Counted from the first letter of the stretch, positions 7,691-16,316 are shown. The stretch is 27,393 nucleotides of DNA from Firmicutes bacterium CAG:194 (GCA_000432915.1 HF995235.1:1-27393); one strand, 5' to 3'. The notes: generated by a model not told the origin, from the sequence alone. Translations and numbers: made by a program.

Positions 7691-7725
7691 AAGAGCAAAT
7701 CAGTCTTTTTTACTGATCTGCTCTT
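7691..7725 (-). terminator. Terminator after the kinase gene, or leader attenuator of the paralog pair
   Basis: On the minus strand AAGAGCAGATCAGT (7725-7712) pairs with ACTGATTTGCTCTT (7704-7691), fourteen positions with one mismatch, and is followed by TTTGAAAG, giving a short U-run. It lies between the kinase stop (7791) and the first paralog (7653). A weak candidate -10 (TAAAAT, complement of 7726-7731) adjoins the 5' arm. A transcript starting there would lack much of that arm and escape termination, whereas read-through from the kinase would form the full hairpin. Confidence 0.65.
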
Positions 7726-7750
7726 ATTTTACCTTGTATCATTATTATGT

Positions 7751-7788
7751 TCTATACCATTCAGCCCGTTTTTTATACACTTCAGCCC
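7751..7788 (-). repeat. Two 17-bp direct repeats, 21-bp period: candidate LytTR operator
   Basis: On the plus strand TCTATACCATTCAGCCC (7751-7767) and TTTATACACTTCAGCCC (7772-7788) agree at 14 of 17 positions, with the same TATAC and TTCAGCCC cores exactly 21 bp apart. The pair starts 3 bp after the kinase stop codon and lies just upstream of a weak -35 (TAGAAC) and TAAAAT -10 on the minus strand. Two direct repeats two helical turns apart beside a poor -35 are the usual form of a LytTR activator site. Assignment to the neighbouring regulator is inference. Confidence 0.55.
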
Positions 7789-7790
7789 AG

Positions 7791-9050
7791 TTATGTTTCC
7801 GGAATAATAATTTCTGTTACAAATATGTAATCTTCCACCTTAATTGCATAACAGCCACCATTCTTTATTATACCGGCTTTGGCATTCTCTATTCCGAATC
7901 CATGCTCATCTCCTTCTTTGGTACTCTCATATCTTCCGTTCTTCATTATAGGTACTTCCGCAAAAGAATTTTGAATATTTATATACAAAATATTTTTCAT
8001 ATATCTTGCTTCTGCTTCAACAATTTTTTTATCAGCTTGGCTAGCCGCCTCAAACGCATTGCGAAACACATTGTAAAAAATTGTACATGTATCATAATAA
8101 GACATTGTAAATGTGCTCTGTATCTTTCCCCTCCATACAAACTCCACATCCGAATACTGAGTAGTCAGATCCTTCAATATTGCCGAAATCATCTCATTTC
8201 CTGTATCAATCTCTTGTTCTGTCTGTTTCCAAAAGTATCCAATATCTGCCAAGTAATCCTGCATATCTTTGTACTTCTGTTTTTGAGCTAATATCCCCAA
8301 ACAGGTCAGATGATTGGTTATATCATGTCGAAACGCTCTGATTTGTCTGTTTTTTTCTAACATAAGCGTATAATATTCAGCCTGTGTTTTCATGATCTGT
8401 TGACTCATGAGCTGTTCTCGTTTTAAAAGCTCATTCTCACTTGTCTTATGAAATAACAGAATCTCGATAACGAAAAAGATTATAACACTACATGTCAGGC
8501 TGATTAATGCTATATCATAAAAAACAGACTTATTTTCATGTGTGAAAGCCACCTGCATGCATACCAAATATAATGCTACGCCTCCGCCTCCCACAGTATA
8601 CAAGACAAGATGTTTTTTAGGCGGTAATTGCAACTGCAATTTACCTTTTCGCCCAATAATGACATATATGAGAAATAATTCTATCAGTGTAATACAATTA
8701 ATTCCTGTTGACACTAATAAATTTTCCTGCATCTGCTCATAGCTCAGTCCCACAAATCTGATCATAACCAGAGAATGTATTACATCTAACAGACTGACAG
8801 ATACATAAATAGTCGGTATCAGCCATATCTTTTTACATGTCTTCATGCTCAATCCCAGTGTTAATAGAATTGAAAAAAAGATTACCAAAGACTGATCCCA
8901 GCCAACCATTGTTGTTATTGAAACCACTAATATACTGATTAAATAAAGGAAAAATCCCCTTTTTCTTTGCTCTACCCGCAAAATACCAGCCTCTACTATG
9001 CCCACTTTACAAAGTTCTATCGTATAACGCATAATATTTACCCCTACCAT
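7791..9050 (-). CDS. AgrC-like GHKL sensor histidine kinase
   Basis: 419 aa. About six membrane segments occupy residues 33-200, followed by a linker helix and a cytoplasmic kinase core. The phospho-accepting histidine is H242 in FRHDITNHL, the form typical of the AgrC/HPK10 group. TGNEMISAIL follows near 284. The ATPase has the N-box NAFEAA (N331) and a G-box HGFGIENAK (about 383-391). It is the partner of the LytTR regulator encoded 9 nt upstream. AGGAGG lies 5 nt before ATG 9050; ATG 9032 (MRYTIEL) is a possible alternative. In Agr systems the membrane part senses a cyclic peptide, but no agrB or agrD is present in the window, so the ligand is unknown. Confidence 0.9.
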   Translation of the reverse strand: MVGVNIMRYTIELCKVGIVEAGILRVEQRKRGFFLYLISILVVSITTMVGWDQSLVIFFSILLTLGLSMKTCKKIWLIPTIYVSVSLLDVIHSLVMIRFVGLSYEQMQENLLVSTGINCITLIELFLIYVIIGRKGKLQLQLPPKKHLVLYTVGGGGVALYLVCMQVAFTHENKSVFYDIALISLTCSVIIFFVIEILLFHKTSENELLKREQLMSQQIMKTQAEYYTLMLEKNRQIRAFRHDITNHLTCLGILAQKQKYKDMQDYLADIGYFWKQTEQEIDTGNEMISAILKDLTTQYSDVEFVWRGKIQSTFTMSYYDTCTIFYNVFRNAFEAASQADKKIVEAEARYMKNILYINIQNSFAEVPIMKNGRYESTKEGDEHGFGIENAKAGIIKNGGCYAIKVEDYIFVTEIIIPET

Positions 9051-9059
9051 AATCCCCTC

Positions 9060-9752
9060 CTATACACAGATTGAGTGTCTGCTGACATATGTAAGATAAG
9101 CCTGTTTCACCTCTTTCATTTTCCCTCTCGATAAAGGTATCCGTGGACAGATATCTTGTAAAACGATCTCGTTTCCCTCTATCTTCCAAATTGCCTGCAA
9201 TGCCACAATATAGGATTTATGTGTTTGTACAAAATCTTCCTTAGGCAGCTTCGCACATAAATTTTTCATAGGAATCCGAATTTCAATTTCTTCCTTCTTA
9301 GTCATGATATAAGATCTGTTATGTATTGCCTCAATATATATAATATCCTGCAGTTTTACAGATTTTTTATGTCCTGTGTCCAAATATAAATAACGTTTTC
9401 TAATTTGTTCTTCTGCCGAACATAATGCTTCCTCCAATTGTCTTTCCACAATCGGTTTTTGCAAATAACGAAATGCTCTTACTTTAAATGCCTCTTGTAT
9501 ATACTCCATATAACCGGTCAGAAATATTATCTCACCGCTGTATTGCATCTTTCGCAGATTTTCTGCAACCTCCATACCATTTATCGAAGGCATTTCTATA
9601 TCAAGAAAAATCAGATCATATAACTGTGCATCCTCTAAAAGCGCTTCGCCACATCCATACAATTCCACCATATAATCTGGTCTGTACTGCTTAACGAGTT
9701 CACAGATGTGCTCCATCATAACCTGTTCATCATCACATATCGCTATTTTCAT
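9060..9752 (-). CDS. LytTR-family response regulator (AgrA-like)
   Basis: 230 aa. The receiver domain (1-120) has the acidic pair D7/D8 in CDDEQ, the phosphoacceptor D51 in LIFLDIEMP, a switch threonine in FLTGYMEY and K99 in LQKP. A LytTR DNA-binding domain follows (about 128-228) with DIIYIEAIHNRSYI, MKNLCAKLP, FVQTHKSYIVAL and IPLSRGK. Such regulators bind two direct repeats about two helical turns apart. AAAGGAA precedes ATG 9752. The gene sits 42 nt after the glycosyltransferase gene without an obvious promoter, so it may be read from upstream. The likely local target is the 21-bp-period repeat past the kinase gene. Confidence 0.93.
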   Translation of the reverse strand: MKIAICDDEQVMMEHICELVKQYRPDYMVELYGCGEALLEDAQLYDLIFLDIEMPSINGMEVAENLRKMQYSGEIIFLTGYMEYIQEAFKVRAFRYLQKPIVERQLEEALCSAEEQIRKRYLYLDTGHKKSVKLQDIIYIEAIHNRSYIMTKKEEIEIRIPMKNLCAKLPKEDFVQTHKSYIVALQAIWKIEGNEIVLQDICPRIPLSRGKMKEVKQAYLTYVSRHSICV

Positions 9753-9794
9753 TACAGGGATTCCTTTCTCTGTATCTTGTTATTCTCCCGTCTC

Positions 9795-10967
9795 TTACTG
9801 CCTCCTGAGCCACGGATCAAGCTGATCCATACGCCTTGCCCAGGTGTTCTGCAGTCCGGTCTTCAGCCCTGCCTCTGTGATCTGTTCCATTTTGGCAGGA
9901 TCGGCAAGAAGCGATCTGACAATATCCGGCAATTCTTCTTTCCGTGTCAGAGAAAAGAGGCGGCAATTTTCGCCGTCCCGCAGGATCCCATCCAGATAAG
10001 GATTGGTATCGGTCAGGCAGACCGCACCATTTAACATCGTATTATAGATCCTGTCATGTGCCCCCAGTTTAAACCACGGAAGTACATTTAAAGAAATCCT
10101 GCTGTCTCTGATTTTTTCCAGACATTCCTCTGAAAAAAGAGAATCTCCGTTGATCAGATTTTCCGGTCTTTCGCAAGGAAGTTCATTCCATTTATCACCG
10201 AATACATGCACCTTGATCCCTGCATCCACGAGTGTCTTTACGACCTCACCTCTCGTTTTATAACGCACATACAGATCAAGAAAAGTAATATTCTGCATCG
10301 TTTCCTTCAGCTCTGCCTCTGTCACCTGTGGGATTTCGCGGCGTAAAAAATGTTCCACAACCGCTTCAACCGTCTGCGACGGATCCGCCAAAAGCGAATC
10401 TATCATCTCGTAATAAAATGCCGTATACTCGTCTCCCAGGCGTGTGATGTACTTTTCAAACCGGGAGGGCGAGGCATAATTGCCGGTAAAAACAACATCC
10501 ATGCTCCGCTCCGGCATTTTCTTTAATGCCGGATGGTCGATCTGTGTTCCGCCAAGTGGCAGAAACGGTCCCAGTTCAACCTCCGGGAAGAAGCGCCGCA
10601 TAAACGCTTCATGATTTTTGTCTATGGACAACTGACAGTAATTACGCGGCCTTTGTGCCAGCAGCTTATAATAGTAATAAGGGTGATCCGCCAGAATGTT
10701 ACAGCACTTCACGTCCAGCGCATCCCAGATATAAGTGCCGTTTTCATCCAGAAACTGCGGTTCCTGACACATTCCATGGAAGTTAAAGGAAAGCAGCATC
10801 GTATTTCCTTTTTCCAGAAAGCGCAGCATTTCCCCCGTGCTTTTCCACGGTTTCTTCAGATCATACAAATAGACATCATACCCGAGCCGCAAGAGCTCTT
10901 TCTTCATCTGTTCGGAAAAATACCCCTGTGTTTCTATATCCCCTTCAAATAAAATAAGTTTCTTCAT
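9795..10967 (-). CDS. CgeB-like glycosyltransferase family protein
   Basis: 390 aa from ATG 10967 (MKKLILFEGD), 4 nt after the stop of the KtrA-like gene, which suggests translational coupling. A TTG-started reading frame from 10985 would lie inside the preceding gene. The C-terminal third has the donor-binding pattern of GT-B enzymes of the CgeB/Glyco_trans_1_2 group: ISLNVLPWFKLGAHDRIYNTMLNGAVCLTDTNPYL is the relevant stretch (split: ISLNVLPWF, DRIYNTMLNGA, CLTDTNPYLDGIL). The N-terminal half is more divergent. Relatives are called spore maturation or cell-surface glycosyltransferases. There is no signal peptide or membrane helix, so it is cytoplasmic. Acceptor and sugar are unknown; position beside an RCK protein and a two-component system gives no pathway. 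Confidence 0.72.
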   Translation of the reverse strand: MKKLILFEGDIETQGYFSEQMKKELLRLGYDVYLYDLKKPWKSTGEMLRFLEKGNTMLLSFNFHGMCQEPQFLDENGTYIWDALDVKCCNILADHPYYYYKLLAQRPRNYCQLSIDKNHEAFMRRFFPEVELGPFLPLGGTQIDHPALKKMPERSMDVVFTGNYASPSRFEKYITRLGDEYTAFYYEMIDSLLADPSQTVEAVVEHFLRREIPQVTEAELKETMQNITFLDLYVRYKTRGEVVKTLVDAGIKVHVFGDKWNELPCERPENLINGDSLFSEECLEKIRDSRISLNVLPWFKLGAHDRIYNTMLNGAVCLTDTNPYLDGILRDGENCRLFSLTRKEELPDIVRSLLADPAKMEQITEAGLKTGLQNTWARRMDQLDPWLRRQ

Positions 10968-10971
10968 ACGA

Positions 10972-11622
10972 TTACATTTTCTCAAGCAGCGAAGCTACAT
11001 CCTCTTTCCGTCCGAGGATCATCAGATGTTCCGTTCCGGTAAAGCAATATTCCGGTTTTGGAAGAAAATCCGTGTCTTCTTCTGTTTTGATTCCCAGTAC
11101 ATTAATCTGGTAAGTTGCTCTGATATTAATATCGCGGATCGTACGTCCGATCCAGTCCTGATGTACCGGTATTTCATAAATCGAATAGTCATCGGAAAGC
11201 TGGATATAGTCAAAAACGTGGTTGGCAGAAAGTCTGACTGCCAGACGCTGTGCAATATCCCTGTTTGGATAAATGACTTCATCCGCACCGTTACGCAGCA
11301 GGAACTTTGCATGAATATCACGATTCGCCTTACTGATCACATATTTTGCCCCCATTTCCTTTAAAAGGCTTGTGATCTCCAGACTGCTTTGGAAGTTACT
11401 GCCGATGCAGACAATGCAAATATCAAAAGAGCCAACATCCAGACTTTTTAAAAATTTCTCACTTGTACAGTCACCGATCCTGACATTCATCACCTTTGAA
11501 ACAAGCTCTTCCAGCACTTCCTCCCGTACATCTACGACCATCAGTTCATTTCCGAGCTTTGACATGCTGTCGCAGAGGTGGCGCCCGAATTTTCCCATTC
11601 CTATCATTAACACTTTTTTCAT
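10972..11622 (-). CDS. ktrA: KtrA/TrkA-type potassium channel regulatory (RCK) protein
   Basis: 216 aa from ATG 11622, where GTGAGGAAA provides the ribosome binding site. The N-terminal RCK domain starts MKKVLMIGMGKFGRHL with the nucleotide-binding G-x-G-x-x-G (G8, G10, G13) and an acidic D31 at the end of the second strand; IVCIGSNFQSS and ISKANRDIHAKFL follow. The C-terminal RCK_C domain spans about 140-216. These cytoplasmic proteins form rings that bind ATP/ADP or NAD(H) and gate KtrB-type potassium channels. No KtrB/TrkH membrane subunit is encoded in the window: the neighbours are coaBC and a glycosyltransferase. It is therefore an orphan here, with the channel presumably elsewhere. Confidence 0.88.
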   Translation of the reverse strand: MKKVLMIGMGKFGRHLCDSMSKLGNELMVVDVREEVLEELVSKVMNVRIGDCTSEKFLKSLDVGSFDICIVCIGSNFQSSLEITSLLKEMGAKYVISKANRDIHAKFLLRNGADEVIYPNRDIAQRLAVRLSANHVFDYIQLSDDYSIYEIPVHQDWIGRTIRDINIRATYQINVLGIKTEEDTDFLPKPEYCFTGTEHLMILGRKEDVASLLEKM

Positions 11623-11693
11623 CTGTTGTTTCCTCACTTTTATCTATACCATATATCTGTCAGCAAGTGCTGTTATTTTCAGTTACCCTGTGC

Positions 11694-12902
11694 TTACTGT
11701 CCGTTTTCCGGGCACCTGCGCTGTAGTATCTGTGTCAGAATCTCATTTGCTACTTCATCCTTGCTCATCAGCGGAAGCTCTTTGACCTCTTCTTTTGTGA
11801 TCAGTGTCACAACGTTGGTGTCCGTCGCAAAGCCTGCGCCTTTTACTTTCAGGTTGTTCGCTACGATCATATCCAGATTTTTCTTCTCCAGCTTTTTCTC
11901 TGAATTTTCCAGCATATGCTCTGTTTCCATGGAAAAACCGCATAAAAACTGTCCGTCCGGCTTATGCGCACCAAGATATGCCAAAATATCCTGCGTTCTT
12001 TTGCAGGTGATCGCCATCGTATCATCGCTTTTCTTGATCTTATTGTCGGCTGTCTCAACCGGCGTGTAATCCGCAACCGCCGCTGCCTTTATAATAATAT
12101 CTGCAGTCTTTGCTTCTTCCTTGCAGGCTTCAAACATATCTGCTGCGCTGCTCACGCGTCTGATATTCACGTAAAGCGGCTCCTTGGCACTTGTATGTGC
12201 TGCCACCACGGTAACATCCGCACCTCTCTGCATAGCGGTTTTTGCCAGTGCAAATCCCATCTTGCCTGTGGAATGATTGGAAATAAAACGGACAGGATCG
12301 ATCGCTTCCTGCGTTGCACCTGCTGTCACAAGCACTTTTAAGCCCTGCATATCCTTTTCGTAGCGGATTTCCTTTAAGATCGCTGCCACCAGCACTTCCT
12401 CTGACGGAAGCTTGCCGCTTCCGACATCACCGCAAGCCAGTCTGCCGCTGTCCGGCATTATGATATCCATTCCGTAATGTCTGCACTTTTCCAGATTGTC
12501 CTGTAGGATCGGATTTTCAAACATCCGTGTATTCATTGCCGGTGCGATCAGCTTTTTACAAGGACATGCCATAACCGTTGTCGTCAGCATATCATCTGCG
12601 ATCCCGTTTGCGATCTTGCCGATCACATTTGCGGAAGCCGGTGCAACCAGCACGATATCCGCCTTCTTTGCCAGCGCCACATGCTCCACACTGTACTGGA
12701 AATTCCGGTCAAACGTATCGATCAGGCACTTATGTCCTACCAGCGTTTCAAACGTGATCGGATTGATAAACTGTGTCGCATTCTGTGTCATGAGCACATG
12801 TACCTCCGCATGCATTTTCACCAGCATGCTTGCCACATTTGCCATTTTATAAGCTGCAATGGAGCCAGTGACTCCCAGCAGCACTGTTTTTCCTTTTAAC
12901 AT
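11694..12902 (-). CDS. coaBC: Bifunctional phosphopantothenoylcysteine synthetase/decarboxylase
   Basis: 402 aa, two steps of coenzyme A synthesis in one protein. The N-terminal CoaC flavoprotein (about 1-185) decarboxylates phosphopantothenoylcysteine: TGSIAAYK, the catalytic H74 in VEHVALA, PAMNTRM (N124) and the active-site C157 in LACGDVGSGKLP. The C-terminal CoaB part (about 186-402) ligates cysteine to phosphopantothenate: LVTAGATQEAIDPVRFISN, NHSTGKMG, AAAVADYTP and KIKK. AAAGGA precedes the ATG. It lies 55 nt after the ABC permease and 71 nt before the RCK gene. I saw no convincing promoter in either gap. Confidence 0.96.
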   Translation of the reverse strand: MLKGKTVLLGVTGSIAAYKMANVASMLVKMHAEVHVLMTQNATQFINPITFETLVGHKCLIDTFDRNFQYSVEHVALAKKADIVLVAPASANVIGKIANGIADDMLTTTVMACPCKKLIAPAMNTRMFENPILQDNLEKCRHYGMDIIMPDSGRLACGDVGSGKLPSEEVLVAAILKEIRYEKDMQGLKVLVTAGATQEAIDPVRFISNHSTGKMGFALAKTAMQRGADVTVVAAHTSAKEPLYVNIRRVSSAADMFEACKEEAKTADIIIKAAAVADYTPVETADNKIKKSDDTMAITCKRTQDILAYLGAHKPDGQFLCGFSMETEHMLENSEKKLEKKNLDMIVANNLKVKGAGFATDTNVVTLITKEEVKELPLMSKDEVANEILTQILQRRCPENGQ

Positions 12903-12957
12903 AATCTGATATCCTTTCTGCCCTCTCAGTATCTAATCGCGAATTTGGCATCCATCG

Positions 12958-15075
12958 TTATTCTTTCTGCGTACCTGCTTCATATCCCAGATCCTTTTGT
13001 ACAAAATCAGGAATTCCCTTTGCCTTTAAGACACGGAACGACTGTATATTACCGTCACTTGTATAGGTACTGACATATACATCCGATATATAATCATTCT
13101 GTTCTTTCCACCAGGTACCAAAATTTGACAGCTGGCAGCTGCTTATAATTTCTTCAATTTCTGCCCTGTCATCATAATTTTCCGTTTTCACATTCATATA
13201 ATCGTCATCTACATAATAGGTGATCTCTACACGCTTCACCTCATCAAGCAGAGTACGGCCAGATTCATAGTAACCTTTCTGTTCCAGGTAAGCAAGTGTC
13301 TTTTTACAGAACGGATAAACCGCATAGCTGTCACTCATCTGATCTATATAGTTTTTATCAGAGGCATTAAACGAAATCTGCCCGATTTCCACTTCATCCC
13401 GCAGGTTCGTATAAGAATAAGACGTATAATCCTGCTTCAGACACTCTATCAGATCCGCAATCTCTTCTTCCCGCAGAGTTTTTGTTCCGAACACATCCTC
13501 AAAATAGCACTGTTTTCTGTCATATCCCACCATATAGTCTTCATCATAAATACGAAAAACCGCTTTTTTATAATCCTCATTCTCGAGCAGCCGGTCCATC
13601 ATATCACTTTGTGCTGCCATATCAATGTAGTAAGTGCGATAATATTCTTTTCCGTTTTTCATACGATATAAAACAGTTGTTACATCATACTGATTATTGT
13701 AATCCAACAGCTCATTATCACCGGTCTGATGGAAATAGTCAGCAGCGGCAAACTGCAGCGCTGCCTCTGTATCCTTCAGATACATCCGCTTGACCATTAC
13801 TTTAATAAAATCTCCATAATAGGAGGAACTGTCATTCTGTTGTGCGGACAGTGCGATCGCCACGGTATCGATATCTGCCGCCTTTGGTACACGGTCATCA
13901 AAGCGTGTCAGATCAAAGGCAAAAACAGAAAATATCAGTCCGGATATTACAATACCCAGTCCAAGCTGCCACAGATTATGAAACACCGCAGACAGCCGCT
14001 GTTCCAGTATGATACCGACAATACAATGGGCAAGCAGTACGCCCATAAAAATACCAATCCCTACAATATAATTTGATTTTCCGGAAAGATCCGATAAGAT
14101 CCAGCCGAGTGTCAGCCCCGCCAGTACCATCGCCGTTATTTTTACAAGTGGTTTCAAGAAGCCGAATGCCATGGAATGCCCTGCTGCTTCCGCCGGTCTG
14201 TTACGATATGCCAGGTAAGCGAGCGCTAACGCTATTACCGCTAAAAGCAACATGCCGCCTACACTGCTTCCCATCTGCCGAAGCAGGGCGGTAACTGTTT
14301 TCTCTCCATTTACGGCAAATTTCCGAAGTCCCTGCAAAAAGATCGTAGCCACACTGAAAACAGGACTCATGATCTCGTCACGCGAGTACGATGAAAAAGT
14401 ATGGTAATATGCCAGACAATATCTGTACACCAGACTCCGGATCGCCCATTCTATTCCAAGAAATGCCAGGATACCGCAGACGCCCGCAATATAATTTCCG
14501 GTCAGGACAACTGCCAGTATAGCCATATGATAGACCGCAAGGAAAAACAACATTGTAAATACAGTTATCCCCACAAAATATCCGATCATTTTTCCCGTCA
14601 GAAGATGATAATATCCACCGATCAGCACAGATAGCAGAACACTGCACAGGTAAGGCAGTGCAAAATTCTTAAATCCGTTCAGATAGATACTGAAAAAGCG
14701 TATACGGCAGCTGACCGGTTCACTGTGGAATCTGTCTACCTTCCTGCGGTCATATAAATAAGAATATCCTTCCATGGCGGCAATTACAGCCGACAGCATG
14801 ATCAGCAGAAGCGTTGTAAAAGAGCTGTACATGACAGAATAAGAGGTCAGGCTGGATACATTTCCGAATCCAATGTTGGACATCAGCAGATTTCTTGCAC
14901 TGTCTATAAAAATGTCCCCCGCATTCGTTCCGTAGTCTCTTTGCAGGCTGCTGCACATAGCCAGAAAACGAATTGGCATCCACATAAAAAAGACGAAACA
15001 GTTTCCGATCCAGAGCCATCTCCTGCGTCTGGCATTTTCTTTTGTTCTAACCCATAATGAGTTTCCGGATGTCAT
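12958..15075 (-). CDS. ABC transporter permease with large extracytoplasmic C-terminal domain
   Basis: 705 aa from ATG 15075, supported by GGAGG 9 nt upstream (complement of 15085-15089). This start overlaps the ATPase gene by 29 bp, and a longer frame from 15150 would run deep into it. Residues 1 to about 390 hold roughly ten membrane segments; a last helix near LGIVISGLIFSVFAFDL leads into a hydrophilic domain of about 300 aa, rich in acidic residues and tyrosine, presumably outside the cell. Together with the upstream ATPase and GntR repressor it forms an export-type ABC system of the YtrA-associated kind. It resembles DUF6449-type proteins of Lachnospiraceae, but I cannot confirm that. 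The substrate is unknown; drug or antimicrobial peptide efflux is a guess. Confidence 0.8.
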   Translation of the reverse strand: MTSGNSLWVRTKENARRRRWLWIGNCFVFFMWMPIRFLAMCSSLQRDYGTNAGDIFIDSARNLLMSNIGFGNVSSLTSYSVMYSSFTTLLLIMLSAVIAAMEGYSYLYDRRKVDRFHSEPVSCRIRFFSIYLNGFKNFALPYLCSVLLSVLIGGYYHLLTGKMIGYFVGITVFTMLFFLAVYHMAILAVVLTGNYIAGVCGILAFLGIEWAIRSLVYRYCLAYYHTFSSYSRDEIMSPVFSVATIFLQGLRKFAVNGEKTVTALLRQMGSSVGGMLLLAVIALALAYLAYRNRPAEAAGHSMAFGFLKPLVKITAMVLAGLTLGWILSDLSGKSNYIVGIGIFMGVLLAHCIVGIILEQRLSAVFHNLWQLGLGIVISGLIFSVFAFDLTRFDDRVPKAADIDTVAIALSAQQNDSSSYYGDFIKVMVKRMYLKDTEAALQFAAADYFHQTGDNELLDYNNQYDVTTVLYRMKNGKEYYRTYYIDMAAQSDMMDRLLENEDYKKAVFRIYDEDYMVGYDRKQCYFEDVFGTKTLREEEIADLIECLKQDYTSYSYTNLRDEVEIGQISFNASDKNYIDQMSDSYAVYPFCKKTLAYLEQKGYYESGRTLLDEVKRVEITYYVDDDYMNVKTENYDDRAEIEEIISSCQLSNFGTWWKEQNDYISDVYVSTYTSDGNIQSFRVLKAKGIPDFVQKDLGYEAGTQKE

Positions 15076-15952
15076 ATCCTGCCACCTCCGTTTCACTGAT
15101 AAAAATTTCCTCCAAAGATAACGGCAATACTTCAAAAAAGACTGTACCAACCTGTGAAAAATGTGCTATGATCTCTGCTTTTTTCCCTCGGATCGTAAGC
15201 GTATACAAAGAGCCTCTCTTTTCCTTCTGTACAATATCCAGATTCTGCATACCGATCAGAGCATCTGTCTCTGTCTGAAACACACACTGTACCTTCTGGA
15301 TATTGCATTTCATATCCTGCAGATCTCTGGAAAGGAGCACACCTCCTCTGTGCAAAAGACCGACATGATCGCAGATATCCTCCAGTTCACGCAGATTATG
15401 GGATGCGATCACGCAGGTCAGCCCCCGCTCTTCCATCTGGCTTGCGATCATACTTTTTACACTCTGGCGCATGACCGGATCCAGCCCGTCAAAGGTTTCA
15501 TCACAGATCAGATATTTGGTATGCGTACAAATAGACAATAACATGATCAGTTGCTTTTTCATTCCCTTTGAAAAAGTCGCGATCCTTCTTGTTTTTTCCA
15601 GACCGAATTTATCCAGCCACTCATAAAACTGTGCCATTTCAAACGCCGGATAAATGCTGGCATAATACTGCGCCATTGTCACAGGCGTGGCACTTGAAAA
15701 AAAGTATGGCTCATCCGGTATGAACGTAATACGTTCCTTCCTTCCCACATTCCGATAAACCGGCTCTTCATCTACCAGTGCTTCACCCGCATCCGGTTTC
15801 ATGATACCTGTCATAATACGCAGCGTCGTACTTTTCCCGGCTCCGTTTGTTCCGATCAGTCCGAAAACCTGACCTTCCTTTATCGTCACACTGACATCCT
15901 CCACAGCCTTACAGCCGTCGAATGACTTCGTGATATGTTTAATCTCTATCAT
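15047..15952 (-). CDS. ABC transporter ATP-binding protein
   Basis: 301 aa. Walker A GTNGAGKST (34-42); a degenerate signature FSKGMKKQ (127-134), common in this export subfamily; Walker B YLICDE with catalytic E152; D-loop GLDP; H-loop H185 in IASHN. The last 80 residues form the usual accessory domain. GGAGGAAG stands 5-6 nt before the ATG. It overlaps the GntR gene by 14 bp and the permease gene by 29 bp, so the three are translated from one message. It powers the neighbouring permease at the membrane. Confidence 0.95.
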   Translation of the reverse strand: MIEIKHITKSFDGCKAVEDVSVTIKEGQVFGLIGTNGAGKSTTLRIMTGIMKPDAGEALVDEEPVYRNVGRKERITFIPDEPYFFSSATPVTMAQYYASIYPAFEMAQFYEWLDKFGLEKTRRIATFSKGMKKQLIMLLSICTHTKYLICDETFDGLDPVMRQSVKSMIASQMEERGLTCVIASHNLRELEDICDHVGLLHRGGVLLSRDLQDMKCNIQKVQCVFQTETDALIGMQNLDIVQKEKRGSLYTLTIRGKKAEIIAHFSQVGTVFFEVLPLSLEEIFISETEVAGYDIRKLIMG

Positions 15953-16316
15953 TTTCTTCCTCCATACACTGGCGCAGCATCTCTGTAATCTCCTCGCCGG
16001 TCAGCCCCATCTGCCTTGCTTCCCGGATTATCTTCTGGCACTTCTCAATAAACTGCTTCCGCTTCATTGTCGGAATTTCATCGTTGTGTGCCACAAAATT
16101 CCCTCTTCCTTTGACAACATACACTAATTTTTCCTGTTCTAACAGACTGTATGCTCTCTGAATTGTATTTGGATTGATCGATAACTCCATGGCAAGCGAC
16201 CTGACAGAAGGAAGCTGTTCTCCTTCTTTTAACGCCTCTGTCATGATCAGCGTACGAATGCGCCTGTATACCTGTTCATAAATCGGACTGGCATCCTGAC
16301 TGTCAACTAAAATCAT
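15939..16316 (-). CDS. GntR-family transcriptional repressor, YtrA subfamily
   Basis: 125 aa, the usual length of YtrA-type regulators. The N-terminal winged helix (about 10-75) reads SPIYEQVYRRIR, EGEQLPSVRSLAMELSINPN in two blocks, TIQRAYSLLE and a wing KGRGNFVA. A short helical C-terminal dimerisation tail replaces a ligand-binding domain. GGAGG precedes the ATG. Its promoter is overlapped by a palindrome, and it is the first gene of the ABC operon, so it most likely represses its own transporter genes until an antibiotic or cell-envelope signal releases it. Confidence 0.93.
   Translation of the reverse strand: MILVDSQDASPIYEQVYRRIRTLIMTEALKEGEQLPSVRSLAMELSINPNTIQRAYSLLEQEKLVYVVKGRGNFVAHNDEIPTMKRKQFIEKCQKIIREARQMGLTGEEITEMLRQCMEEENDRD

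Noticed and set aside
7654..7790. Possible AgrD-like peptide gene between kinase and first paralog
   Set aside because: The only ATG frame of any length has 10 codons, no ribosome binding site, and no cysteine/amphipathic pattern.
7734..8291. 185-aa plus-strand reading frame antisense to the kinase gene
   Set aside because: It mirrors the AT-rich kinase coding sequence, has no ribosome binding site and no recognisable domain, while the minus-strand frame has clear kinase motifs.
15076..15150. Longer permease start at 15150
   Set aside because: It would lie 100 bp inside the ATPase gene; the GGAGG 9 nt before 15075 gives a better start.
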